Shown piece after piece: positions 35,879 through 44,174 of a stretch of 64,000 bases of DNA. The DNA is taken from contig NZ_CP145335.1 in assembly GCF_049568105.1 (NCBI RefSeq), positions 2,170,001 to 2,234,000 of the forward strand, in the 5' to 3' direction. Numbering within the stretch: the first letter of the stretch is position 1; every line of letters starts with the position of its first letter. The notes under the pieces were generated by a model that made no database searches, was not told the origin of the DNA, and saw nothing but the letters and a program-made list of their open reading frames with translations. Source of the DNA: Salinisphaera sp049568105. Lineage in GTDB: Bacteria; Pseudomonadota; Gammaproteobacteria; Nevskiales; Salinisphaeraceae. The position numbers and the translations under genes were made by a program.

Positions 35879-36652
35879 ATGCTTAAAATCGATTTCAATA
35901 CGCGCATCACAGCCGTCCTGACCGGCCTGTTCGGCGTGCTGGGCTCCGTCGCCGCGATCGCGGGCCCGCTCGATACCCTGCAACCCGAGCGCCACGGCGA
36001 TTTCGGCCACTACACCCTGGCCCTGACCTGGCAACCCGGTTTTTGTGCCGAAGGCTCCTGCGCGCCCGATCAGAACCGCGATATCCAGATCGGCATCCAC
36101 GGACTGTGGGCTTCGCGGCCCCAGAATCTGATCGATCGCGACATCGAAGCACCGCAGTGGTGGTCCAAAGGCTGTGATCTCTATCACCACAGCGAAGCCG
36201 CTCCCGAACTGAGCGACGCTACGCACGACCGGCTCGAACAGCTCATGCCGCAGCTCGAACCGAGCCTGCTCACCCATGAATACGACAAACACGTCCAGTG
36301 CTTCGGCTTCGACACCCAGCAGTTCTTCGATGCCGAACTGGCGCTGCGCGATCGGGTGGCCGACAGCCCCTTCGGTGATTGGCTGCGCGCACACGGCGGC
36401 CAGTCGATTGCGCGCACCGATCTGCTGGATGCTTTCGATCGCGCCTTCGATACCGACAAGACCGAGGCCCTGCAACTGCGTTGCAGCGGCGAAGACAATC
36501 GACGTTATCTGAGCCAGCTCTGGTTCACCATTCCGCGCCAGAAGCTGGCCGCCTTTCCGCAGGGCGCCGGGCTCATGAACGCACCGATCGCTCAGCACAA
36601 CTGCCCAACTCGGTTTACGATTCCAGTCTGGGATAAAGCCGAGGCCGGCTAA
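35879..36652 (+). CDS. Secreted ribonuclease T2 (RNase I-like)
   Basis: A 257-residue protein with a signal peptide and the two catalytic segments of the RNase T2 family: CAS I IGIHGLWAS and CAS II LLTHEYDKHVQCFG, each contributing a histidine, with Glu and Lys in the second. The CAS II form differs from the common HEWxKHGTC but keeps the key residues. TWQPGFCAEGSCAP is the normal opening strand. T2 enzymes cut RNA without base specificity to 2',3'-cyclic and 3'-phosphates. It closes the four-gene exported set and is followed by a tRNA gene on the other strand. Confidence 0.92.
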   Translation: MLKIDFNTRITAVLTGLFGVLGSVAAIAGPLDTLQPERHGDFGHYTLALTWQPGFCAEGSCAPDQNRDIQIGIHGLWASRPQNLIDRDIEAPQWWSKGCDLYHHSEAAPELSDATHDRLEQLMPQLEPSLLTHEYDKHVQCFGFDTQQFFDAELALRDRVADSPFGDWLRAHGGQSIARTDLLDAFDRAFDTDKTEALQLRCSGEDNRRYLSQLWFTIPRQKLAAFPQGAGLMNAPIAQHNCPTRFTIPVWDKAEAG

Positions 36653-36740
36653 CCGCCGGCAAGCGGTGGCCATGAAATCGCCGCAGCGGCGCGACTGCGT
36701 TCGAGCGGCTGCACTGCCTGGTATTGCATCACCTATGGGA

Positions 36741-36817
36741 TGGTGCCCCGAGCAGGAGTCGAACCTGCGACCTGCCGCTTAGGAGGCGGCTGCTCTATCC
36801 TACTGAGCTACCGGGGC
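36741..36817 (-). tRNA. tRNA-Arg (anticodon CCT)
   Basis: On the minus strand a complete 77-nt tRNA folds. The acceptor stem is GCCCCGG with its partner TCGGGGC, then discriminator A and an encoded CCA. The anticodon stem is GCCGC/GCGGC around loop CTCCTAA, giving anticodon CCT for AGG. The T arm has the normal GGTTCGACTCC loop region. Codon AGG is rare in the GC-rich genes of this window, as expected for a minor arginine tRNA. Confidence 0.95.
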
Positions 36818-37018
36818 ACGCCGGACGTAGCCTACCGCAGGCGCGCCGATTTCTCGACCTCTCGACTGCATTCGGAGCGCAGACAGACGCTCGTCCGTCG
36901 AACCGTTTTGGCGGTACCCGCTGGGCATGCCGGGCTTGCGGGCGTTGGCTGCGTTGATACGACGACGGCGAAGCATTGGCTCAGTTAAGCTATAACGGTC
37001 ATATATTTCGGATTATCG

Positions 37019-37825
37019 ATGAGCGACCCCGGCTCGCAACTGGAAGGCCAGCTTCGTATCGGCCCACAGAAAGGCGGCATCGGCGCCCAACGTATCGACC
37101 TGCTCGAACAGATCGACAAAACCGGCTCGATTACGGCTGCCGCGCGGGCGGTTGGCTTGAGTTACAAGGCCGCCTGGGATGCAATCAACGCTGTGAACAA
37201 TCTGGCCAGTGCGCCGCTGGTCGAGCGCACGGCGGGCGGCGCCGGGGGCGGCGGCAGCCGGTTGACCGTCCGCGGCGAACGCCTGGTACGAACCTATCGC
37301 GCCGCTGAAGAAGAACAGGCCCGGTTCATCGAACGCTTGAACCGGCGTGTGCGACACTTAAGCGACGATTTTGATCTCATGGGCCGTCTTTCCATGCTCA
37401 CCAGCGCTCGCAATCAACTGTTCGGCACCGTGGCCGCAGTCAAGACCGGCGCCGTCAACGCCGAAGTGGATATCAGCTTGCGCGGCGGCGACCGGCTGAC
37501 CGCGGTCATCACCCGGGCCAGCGCCGAAAACCTCGGCCTCGAGGACGGCGTACCGGTGATCGCGCTGATCAAGGCGTCCTGGGTGATCGTGGCCGCAGGC
37601 GATGTGTCCGAACAGAACCTGTCCACGCGCAACCGTTTAAGCGGCACCGTACAGTCAGTGACCGCTGACGAGGTGAACAGCGAGGTCGTGATCGAACTGC
37701 CCGGCGGCGCAACATTGGCCGCAGTGATCACCCGCGACAGCGCCGAGCGGCTGGATCTGGCCGCCGGCGACACCGCGACCGCCTTGTTCAAGGCCTCAAG
37801 CGTGATCCTCAGCCAGAGCGACTAG
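37019..37825 (+). CDS. modE: ModE-family molybdate-dependent regulator
   Basis: A 268-residue protein with the full ModE layout. The N-terminal winged helix (about residues 15-110) contains IDLLEQIDKTGSITAAARAVGLSYKAAW and TAGGAGGGGSRLTVRGERLV. Two C-terminal TOBE/Mop domains follow, starting NQLFGTVAAVKTGAVNAEV and NRLSGTVQSVTADEVNSEV, which bind molybdate or tungstate. ModE normally represses modABC and adjusts molybdoenzyme genes. No molybdate transporter or molybdoenzyme gene is next to it here. A short CAGACG/CGTCTG hairpin follows five bases after the stop. Confidence 0.93.
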   Translation: MSDPGSQLEGQLRIGPQKGGIGAQRIDLLEQIDKTGSITAAARAVGLSYKAAWDAINAVNNLASAPLVERTAGGAGGGGSRLTVRGERLVRTYRAAEEEQARFIERLNRRVRHLSDDFDLMGRLSMLTSARNQLFGTVAAVKTGAVNAEVDISLRGGDRLTAVITRASAENLGLEDGVPVIALIKASWVIVAAGDVSEQNLSTRNRLSGTVQSVTADEVNSEVVIELPGGATLAAVITRDSAERLDLAAGDTATALFKASSVILSQSD

Positions 37826-38119
37826 CCATCAGACGCCGTGGCCGTCTGTCGTACCCGCCAGGCGAGTACCAGCACCCCGGTATCGCAGCAAGGCCCGGGG
37901 TTCGTCTTCCCGGGTACACGCTCGCCGAGCGGGCCGTGTCAGGCGCTATCGCAGCGCGATGACGCGCCTTTGCGCAGCGCCCTGGCGCCTGGTTTGGCTA
38001 TGGCCGCTATCGCCTCGGCTGCGGCTGATCGCCAGTTCGTAGGCCGCCTATCGACAGCGAGACGCGATCCAAAGCCTGCCGACGAACGCGTCGAGCGGGC
38101 TGCTTTCGCGACCGGGCGG

Positions 38120-38557
38120 TCAAAGATAACGCGGCAAATGTCGGCGGATGACCGGGGCCGGCCGAGCGACCACATCCAGACATTGATGGGCGACGAGACG
38201 CCGCCGGGTGGACGTATCCAGGGCTCGGCGTAGCGCGCCCAGCAGCCGCGGTTCGGCGAGCAGATATAAACGCTCGAAGCGGCCTTCGCGGCAGGCCTTG
38301 GCCAACTGTTCGGCAATCTCCCGAGCAAAGACACATATATCGAATGCTTTTTTATTCTTGCGCGGCACCATCGCATGCCGTGCGCCGCCGAACCGATCGT
38401 AGCTGCGTCCGGGTGCATCAGTGCCGGCCAAATGGGCCGGTCGGCGCGACTGCGGATGAATCAGATCGACCACTTCGACCAGGGCACCCGAGGCGCCGCG
38501 GCATTCGAACATCCGGGCGCGTGCGCGATCGGCCACCACGACCCAAATCGTACGCAT
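38120..38557 (-). CDS. Host attachment protein family (attachment protein-like)
   Basis: A 145-residue protein of the family named host attachment protein after an Agrobacterium att gene. It starts WVVVADRARARMFEC, the usual entry strand, then has a basic middle (HAMVPRKNKKAF) and a FERLYLLAEPRLLGALRRAL helix. The true biochemical role is unknown; the fold resembles peptide chain release factor and archaeal nuclease-like domains. It is divergent from a DksA/TraR-type gene, and an FNR-like box lies almost exactly midway between the two, suggesting joint control by oxygen status. Confidence 0.82.
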   Translation of the reverse strand: MRTIWVVVADRARARMFECRGASGALVEVVDLIHPQSRRPAHLAGTDAPGRSYDRFGGARHAMVPRKNKKAFDICVFAREIAEQLAKACREGRFERLYLLAEPRLLGALRRALDTSTRRRLVAHQCLDVVARPAPVIRRHLPRYL

Positions 38558-38644
38558 TCATTTTACTCCTCCGAAGGTCATCGCGGCTCGGCGCACCATC
38601 GGTCGCTTTTGTCTTCCAATCTAGGACGCTCGCATCGCTAGCGA

Positions 38645-38658
38645 TTGACTTTGATCAA
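38645..38658. promoter_or_regulatory. FNR/ANR-like box in a divergent promoter
   Basis: TTGAC-TTTG-ATCAA matches the FNR/ANR consensus TTGAT-N4-ATCAA at nine of ten fixed positions. Its centre is about 95 bases from each of the two divergent start codons. Fixed by eye only; CRP-family paralogues read similar sites. Confidence 0.6.
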
Positions 38659-38746
38659 GCCCTCGCGCCCCGGCCAGCCTAGAGTAACGCGCAGGCCCTG
38701 GTTCCCGTGGCCTGTTCGGCTCACGGGCCCTGTAACGAGAACGGTT

Positions 38747-39130
38747 ATGCCCGAACCGCTCACCCGGGAGCAGATCCGCGAACTAGATGCCAAGCTGCGC
38801 CAGCGGCTGGCCGAACTACGGGCCGATGTACGTGCGGCTCTGGAGCGCTCGGAGTACGAGTCCTACCAGGTGATCGCTGGCGAAGTACCGGATATGGAAG
38901 ATGCGGCCTTTGCCCGCATGGTTCGGGCGCTCGAACTGGTCGAAATCGAGCGCGATGCCGCCGAAATCGACGACATCGATGCCGCCCTCGGCCGGATCGA
39001 TGCCGGCCACTACGGCCGCTGCGTGGACTGCAGCGAACCGATCGCCCTCGAACGGCTACGCGCCTATCCCAGCGCCAAGCGCTGTTACGACTGCCAGCGA
39101 CAGATCGAGCGCCAGCGAAGCCGGTTCTGA
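38747..39130 (+). CDS. DksA/TraR-type zinc-finger protein
   Basis: The ATG at 38747 gives 127 residues. A coiled-coil front half (EQIRELDAKLRQRLAELRADVRAAL) is followed by a C4 zinc finger, CVDCSEPIALERLRAYPSAK then CYDC. This is the shape of short DksA/TraR relatives that enter the RNA polymerase secondary channel; it is shorter than classical DksA (about 150 residues), and the coiled-coil tip lacks an obvious DxxDxA. An ANR/FNR-like box upstream points to stress or low-oxygen expression. Confidence 0.85.
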   Translation: MPEPLTREQIRELDAKLRQRLAELRADVRAALERSEYESYQVIAGEVPDMEDAAFARMVRALELVEIERDAAEIDDIDAALGRIDAGHYGRCVDCSEPIALERLRAYPSAKRCYDCQRQIERQRSRF

Positions 39131-39404
39131 CCCCACCGCCACGGCCAGAATTGCGCTCGATCAACTCGATCGGCATACAGCGCGCTATCGTCGACGGTAA
39201 CCATCGCAGCACGCTGGGAACGGCGCGCGAGGTTCGAGTTGCGACTACCTCACCTGTAGCCGCTGCGTTTTTCTCGATACACCGTTTCGCCATTGGCGTG
39301 CTGGGCGCACTGTGGCAGCGACGACACGCTGTTAAAGAGGTTCTAAGCCACTGCCTTGATCGCGCTTTTCGAACCGATGCGGCGTACCAACCCGCCCATT
39401 TGCC

Positions 39405-40322
39405 ATGTCCGCAGGCCTACGCAATATCCACTTGACCCTGCTCCGTGCCGGCCCTTGGTTGGCCATCGCCGGGCTATGTGTGCTGGCCGGCTGCGCAGCC
39501 CGGGACTACACGGCGTTCTTTCCGGCCGGCAGCATCGCGGCACACGAACGCGATCTAATGCTCATCACGCTCGGGCTGCTGCTGTTCGTGTTCGTGCCGG
39601 TAGTGGTGCTAACTCTGTTTTTCGTTTGGCACTACCGCGCCTCGAACACCCAGGCCGACTACCGGCCCGGTTGGGGCCACTCGACGATTCTCGAGCTGTT
39701 TCTCTGGGGCGGGCCGATCGTGATCATCATCATTCTAGGCGTGCTGACCTGGTATTCCACCCATCAGCTGGATCCCTATAGACCCTTGGCCGCGGCCGAT
39801 GACCGCCCCACGCTCCAGATCGATGCGATCGGACTGGACTGGAAATGGTTGTTCGTCTATCCGGACTACGGCGTGGCCTCGGTCAACGAAATCGCCCTGC
39901 CGGTGAACCGTCCGGTGCGCCTGCGGCTGACCTCAGACACGGTGATGATGGGCTTCATGATTCCGGCCCTGGGCAGCCAGATCATGGTGATGTCCGGCAT
40001 GCAGACCCGCCTGCATCTCGATGCCAACCAGCCCGGCAGCTATTTCGGCAAGAACTATCAATACAGCGGTGACGGCTTTGCCGACGAGCAGTTCCAAGCG
40101 ATCGTCCTGTCTCAAAACGGCTTCGATGCCTGGATCGAACGGGTTCGCTCGACCGGACAGCCCCTCGATGCAGATCGCTACACCACGCTTGCCCGGCCCA
40201 GCCACGACCATCGCATCGAATACTTTGCGCCCGTCCAAGCCGATCTGTTCGACGATGTGATCGGGCTGTATCACCGCGGCCAACCCCGCGACCAGCTGAC
40301 CTTGCTGGAACCGCGCCCGTAG
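39405..40322 (+). CDS. cyoA: Cytochrome bo3-type quinol oxidase subunit II
   Basis: A 305-residue lipoprotein (lipobox VLAGC) with two membrane helices, then a periplasmic cupredoxin-like domain. IGLDWKWLFVYPDYGVASVNE and VMMGFMIPALGSQIMVMSGM are the conserved strands; the CuA-binding cysteines of cytochrome c oxidases are absent, as expected for a quinol oxidase. It works with CyoB, whose gene follows after 37 bases. The C-terminal COX-aromatic-rich region (YFGKNYQYSGDGFADEQFQ) is present, so the subunit looks complete. Confidence 0.93.
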   Translation: MSAGLRNIHLTLLRAGPWLAIAGLCVLAGCAARDYTAFFPAGSIAAHERDLMLITLGLLLFVFVPVVVLTLFFVWHYRASNTQADYRPGWGHSTILELFLWGGPIVIIIILGVLTWYSTHQLDPYRPLAAADDRPTLQIDAIGLDWKWLFVYPDYGVASVNEIALPVNRPVRLRLTSDTVMMGFMIPALGSQIMVMSGMQTRLHLDANQPGSYFGKNYQYSGDGFADEQFQAIVLSQNGFDAWIERVRSTGQPLDADRYTTLARPSHDHRIEYFAPVQADLFDDVIGLYHRGQPRDQLTLLEPRP

Positions 40323-40359
40323 CCGCGCCGCACGCCTGCCGTTGATCGCGGAGGTCGCC

Positions 40360-42408
40360 ATGTTCGGGACACTATCGCTCGAAGTCATTCCCTACCACGA
40401 CCCGATCATCATGTTCGCCGCTGCCCTGATGGCCGCAGTCGGCGCCGTCTGTATCTGGGCCGCAACCCGCTATCGAATGTGGGGCTATCTGTACCGCGAA
40501 TGGCTGACCACCGTCGATCACAAGAAGATCGGCATCATGTACTGCATCGTCGGTTTCGTGTTTCTGCTGCGCGGTTTTATCGATGCGCTGATGATGCGTG
40601 CCCAGCAAGCCACTGCCGGCCCGGACATGGACGGCTATCTGCCGGCCGAGCATTTCGCTCAGCTGTTCTCCGGCCACGGCACCATGATGATCTTTTTCTT
40701 CCTGATGCCGCTCATCATCGGCTTGATGAATATCGCGATACCGACCCAAATCGGCGCCCGCGATGTCGCGTTTCCATTTCTCAACGCCGTCAGCCTGTGG
40801 CTGACCGTGGCCGCCGGCCTGCTGGTGATGGCCTCACTGGTAATCGGCCAATTCTCGACCGCCGGTTGGACCGGCTATCCGCCCTATTCGGGTTGGGCGG
40901 CTACGCCCAACAGCGGCGTGGACTACTGGATCTGGGCGATCCAGATCTCCGGTATCGGCACCACCCTGACCGGCATCAACTTCTTCGTGACCATCCTGCG
41001 CGAACGCGCACCGGGCATGACGCTGATGCGGATGCCGATGTTCACCTGGACCACGCTCTGCACCACGATTCTCATCATCCTGTCGTTTCCGGTACTGACC
41101 GTGGTCCTGGCGCTGTTGAGCCTGGACCGCTACGCCGGCATGCATTTTTTCACCGGCGACATGGGTGGCAACCAGATGATGTACGTGAGCATGTTCTGGG
41201 CCTGGGGCCACCCGGAAGTCTATATTCTCATCCTGCCGGCGTTCGGCATCTTCTCCGAAGTGACCGCCACGTTCTGCCGAAAACGGCTGTTCGGCTATAC
41301 CTCGATGGTCTACGCCACCATGGTGATCGCGCTGCTGTCGTTCGCGGTCTGGGCCCATCATTTTTTCACCATGGGCCAAGGGCCGCTGCGCAATATCGCC
41401 TTCTCGCTGTCGACCATGCTGATCGCTATTCCAACCGGGGTGAAGATCTACAATTGGATGGGCACGATGTTCCGCGGTCGTATCACGATGACCACGCCGA
41501 TGTACTGGACGGTCGGCTTTATCATCCTGTTCGTGCTCGGTGGCATGTCGGGCGTGCTGCTGGCTATCCCCGGCGTCAACTACAAGACCCACAATTCGGA
41601 ATTTCTGGTCGCCCATTTTCATAACGTCCTGATCCCGGGCACGGCCTTCGGCCTGTTCGCCGGCTACCACTACTGGTTCCCCAAGGCATTCGGCTTCCGG
41701 CTGAGCGAAAAATGGGGCAAGCGCGCCTTCTGGGGCTGGGCGATCGGTTTTAGCCTGGCCTTCATGCCACTCTACGTCCTGGGGCTGATGGGCATGCCGC
41801 GCCGTATGTATAGCTATACCGATCCAGCCTGGTCGCCCTATTTATGGCTGGCCGCGGCCGGCGCCGTGATCGTGCTGTATGGGGTGGCGTGTCAGATGAT
41901 CCAGCTATGGGTCAGTATTCGCGATCGCCGTTTACTCGCCGATCCGACCGGCGATCCCTGGGATGGCCGCACCCTGGAATGGTCGATCGCCTCGCCGCCG
42001 CCGGAGTACAACTTCGCCGTCATTCCTACCGTCGAAGACCGGGATTCTTTTTGGGAGATGAAAGCCAAAGGCCAGGCCTATCTAGCGCCGGCAGGCGGCT
42101 ATCAAGACATCCATATGCCCATGAAAAACACGCCAGTCGCCTTGGTCATCGGCGCGTTGTCGTTCGTGCTCGGCTTCGCCCTGGTCTGGCATATCTGGTG
42201 GTTGGTCGCCGCCAGTGCCCTGGCCTTGTTGGCCGCGGTCATCTGGCACGGCAGTATCGACGACACCGGTTTCGTCATTCCCGCCGAGGAGGTCGAACAG
42301 ATCGAGCGAGCCCATCGCGCCTGTCTGGTCGAGCGTCGCGAAGGCCCGGCGGCGGAACACGACCAAGTAGACACCTATGGTGAACCCCGACATTCCGATC
42401 CGGCCTAG
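40360..42408 (+). CDS. cyoB: Cytochrome bo3-type quinol oxidase subunit I
   Basis: The ATG at 40360 sits behind GGAGGTCGCC and is preferred to a TTG upstream; 682 residues result. All redox ligands are visible: the low-spin haem His in GHGTMMIFFFLMPL, the CuB His-Tyr pair in HPEVYILILPAFG, HHFFTMG for two more CuB ligands, and HFHNVLIPG for both haems. The protein oxidises quinol, reduces oxygen to water and pumps protons. The genes for subunits III and IV and the haem O synthase (cyoC, D, E), which normally follow, are missing here; a repeat-like noncoding stretch follows instead. Confidence 0.95.
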   Translation: MFGTLSLEVIPYHDPIIMFAAALMAAVGAVCIWAATRYRMWGYLYREWLTTVDHKKIGIMYCIVGFVFLLRGFIDALMMRAQQATAGPDMDGYLPAEHFAQLFSGHGTMMIFFFLMPLIIGLMNIAIPTQIGARDVAFPFLNAVSLWLTVAAGLLVMASLVIGQFSTAGWTGYPPYSGWAATPNSGVDYWIWAIQISGIGTTLTGINFFVTILRERAPGMTLMRMPMFTWTTLCTTILIILSFPVLTVVLALLSLDRYAGMHFFTGDMGGNQMMYVSMFWAWGHPEVYILILPAFGIFSEVTATFCRKRLFGYTSMVYATMVIALLSFAVWAHHFFTMGQGPLRNIAFSLSTMLIAIPTGVKIYNWMGTMFRGRITMTTPMYWTVGFIILFVLGGMSGVLLAIPGVNYKTHNSEFLVAHFHNVLIPGTAFGLFAGYHYWFPKAFGFRLSEKWGKRAFWGWAIGFSLAFMPLYVLGLMGMPRRMYSYTDPAWSPYLWLAAAGAVIVLYGVACQMIQLWVSIRDRRLLADPTGDPWDGRTLEWSIASPPPEYNFAVIPTVEDRDSFWEMKAKGQAYLAPAGGYQDIHMPMKNTPVALVIGALSFVLGFALVWHIWWLVAASALALLAAVIWHGSIDDTGFVIPAEEVEQIERAHRACLVERREGPAAEHDQVDTYGEPRHSDPA

Positions 42409-42964
42409 GGCGTATCGCCATGAAGTACACCGCCGCACCCACGCCCCTTGGGTGGTAAGCCAAGGCATCGTGAACGTGGCGTGGCCCAGCCACGTGAGCG
42501 AACGAAAACGCCGAATGCCCGCCCATCGTGCCAAACAGCGTTGCAGGCCTTGACCGTGGGGCCACCATGCTCGGCGGCCTGTGCCTTGCCCAACACGATG
42601 GGCGGGCGTTATGCGGTCGCATCTCTTATGACGGCACGCCCTAGGCGCCCCTTGCGCAGGATACGGCTAACCATCGCCAGGGCGGCTCGCGCTACCCCAG
42701 TGGCCATCCGAGAACACAAGCTCGACGCACCGCCCGTGGCGAACGTCGTACTCACACACCCAAGCGGCATCGCCAAGCCACGAAGTCTATATAGTCGTCG
42801 ATCTCATATCCGCCATAGCCACGTTGGCAACGCCCAAAGCAAAGCGGGCGAACGCCGTGGCCAAGCGACGTTACGACGGCGGGCAACCCGGCTGCATATC
42901 GATCACAGCCGGCCGAGCGCAGCGCTAAGAACCGTTTGGCGCAACGCCAAGCGGCTGCGTCCAA
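42409..42964. repeat. Noncoding GC-rich stretch with long inverted repeat after cyoB
   Basis: No gene is supported in these 556 bases. GCCCGCCCATCGTG (42517-42530) and CACGATGGGCGGGC (42594-42607) form a perfect 14-bp inverted repeat 63 bases apart. ACGTGGC-N8-GCCACGT near 42474 is a second, smaller dyad. Further fragments such as TGGCAACGCCC and GTGGCGAACGTC recur with variation, and similar pieces occur at 7930-8160. It looks like decayed, structured repeat DNA occupying the place where cyoC would be expected. Confidence 0.5.
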
Positions 42965-43825
42965 TCAAGCGACGGTCTCGGAGCCGGCCGGCACCACGAG
43001 GCGAGCGGCCCGGGCGAACTCGAGCAGATCGGCGTTGATCTGGTCTTTTTCTGTGCTGGGCAAAGCATGGGCACCGCCTGGATACGCCTTGAGCACACTG
43101 TTTTTCAGCAGCTCCGCGGCATGCTTGCCTGCAATCTCAAACGGCACGATCTGGTCGTCGTCGCCGTGAATGATCAGGACCGGTATCGAGATCCTGTCGA
43201 GATCGGCGAAGAAATTGGTTTCTGAAAACGCCGCGATACAGTCCAGTTCGTTTTTCTGTCCGCCCTGCATACTCAACAGCGAGAACGTATCGCGCATCCC
43301 CTGAGATATCTGCGCGGCTTCGCGGTTGGCACCGAAAAACGGCCCGGTGAGGTCTTTCAGGTATTGCGATCGATCCGCGGCCATGGCCGATCGAATGTCA
43401 TCGAACACACGCCTGGGCCGGCCATTTGGATTGTCTTCGCTTTCGACCATCTGCGGTGGCATGGCAGCGATCAGAACGGCCTTGGCCACTCGGGCTTCGC
43501 CATGGCGGCCCAGATAGCGCACGACCTCACCGCCTCCGGTCGAGTGTCCGACCATGATCGTGTCGCGCAGATCGAGTTTCTCGAACAGTTCGGCCAGATC
43601 GTCGGCGTACTGATCCATATGGTTGCCTTCCCACGGCTGGCTCGAACGGCCGTGGCCCCGGCGGTCGTGGGCGATGGCACGAAACCCATGCTCGGCCAGA
43701 TAGACCATTGGGTCTTCCCAGGCATCGGCGGTCAGCGGCCAACCGTGGGTGAATACGATCGGCTGCCCTGTTCCCCAATCTTTGTAATAGATCTCGCTGC
43801 CATCGCGGGTAGTAAAACTGGGCAT
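42965..43825 (-). CDS. Alpha/beta hydrolase, non-haem chloroperoxidase-like
   Basis: The ATG at 43825 follows GGAG at proper spacing and gives 286 residues. The oxyanion region FTHGWPLTADAWED, the DRRGHGRSSQPW strand, the nucleophile elbow VGHSTGGGEVVRYLG, the acid LIIHGDDDQIVP and the final His in GGAHALPS complete the serine triad. The family includes cofactor-free haloperoxidases/perhydrolases and esterases. It is divergent from a YcaC-like isochorismatase gene; an inverted repeat sits between them. Confidence 0.9.
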   Translation of the reverse strand: MPSFTTRDGSEIYYKDWGTGQPIVFTHGWPLTADAWEDPMVYLAEHGFRAIAHDRRGHGRSSQPWEGNHMDQYADDLAELFEKLDLRDTIMVGHSTGGGEVVRYLGRHGEARVAKAVLIAAMPPQMVESEDNPNGRPRRVFDDIRSAMAADRSQYLKDLTGPFFGANREAAQISQGMRDTFSLLSMQGGQKNELDCIAAFSETNFFADLDRISIPVLIIHGDDDQIVPFEIAGKHAAELLKNSVLKAYPGGAHALPSTEKDQINADLLEFARAARLVVPAGSETVA

Positions 43826-44012
43826 GGCTAGTATCTCCGAAAGAGGGCTGAGAGTCTTCGACCCGCGCCACAGGCTGTGATCGCCGGCAATAACGGATCT
43901 TCGGCGGATCCCCATAGAACCACTGTCAAAAGCCAAGAATGATCGCCAAGCAGTCCTGAAAATTGTATGGAATTGATCTTTTTGTCGAAAAATGAGGTTT
44001 TGTATCCATAGC

Positions 44013-44041
44013 GATTGACCCGAACCTTTTATTGGTCAATC
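44013..44041. promoter_or_regulatory. Inverted repeat, candidate operator in divergent region
   Basis: GATTGACC and GGTCAATC form a perfect 8-bp dyad with a 13-nt AT-rich spacer, about 190 bases from the hydrolase start and 134 from the isochorismatase start. The surrounding 150 bases are the most AT-rich part of this divergent intergenic region (43826-44174), as expected of promoters. Confidence 0.5.
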
Positions 44042-44174
44042 TTGGATTCAAAAGGCGCCCTCGTATTTGATTCCTCCAACACCCCATCGCCCGCCCCGGC
44101 TCGCAGGATACGCCGCCTCGGATCGTCAACGGAGCGATCGATCGGGCCATCTATGGCTGTACCGGAGCATTCCC

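Noticed and set aside
39355..39372. FNR box before cyoA (TTGATCGCG...)
   Set aside because: Only the left half-site matches; the ATCAA partner is absent.
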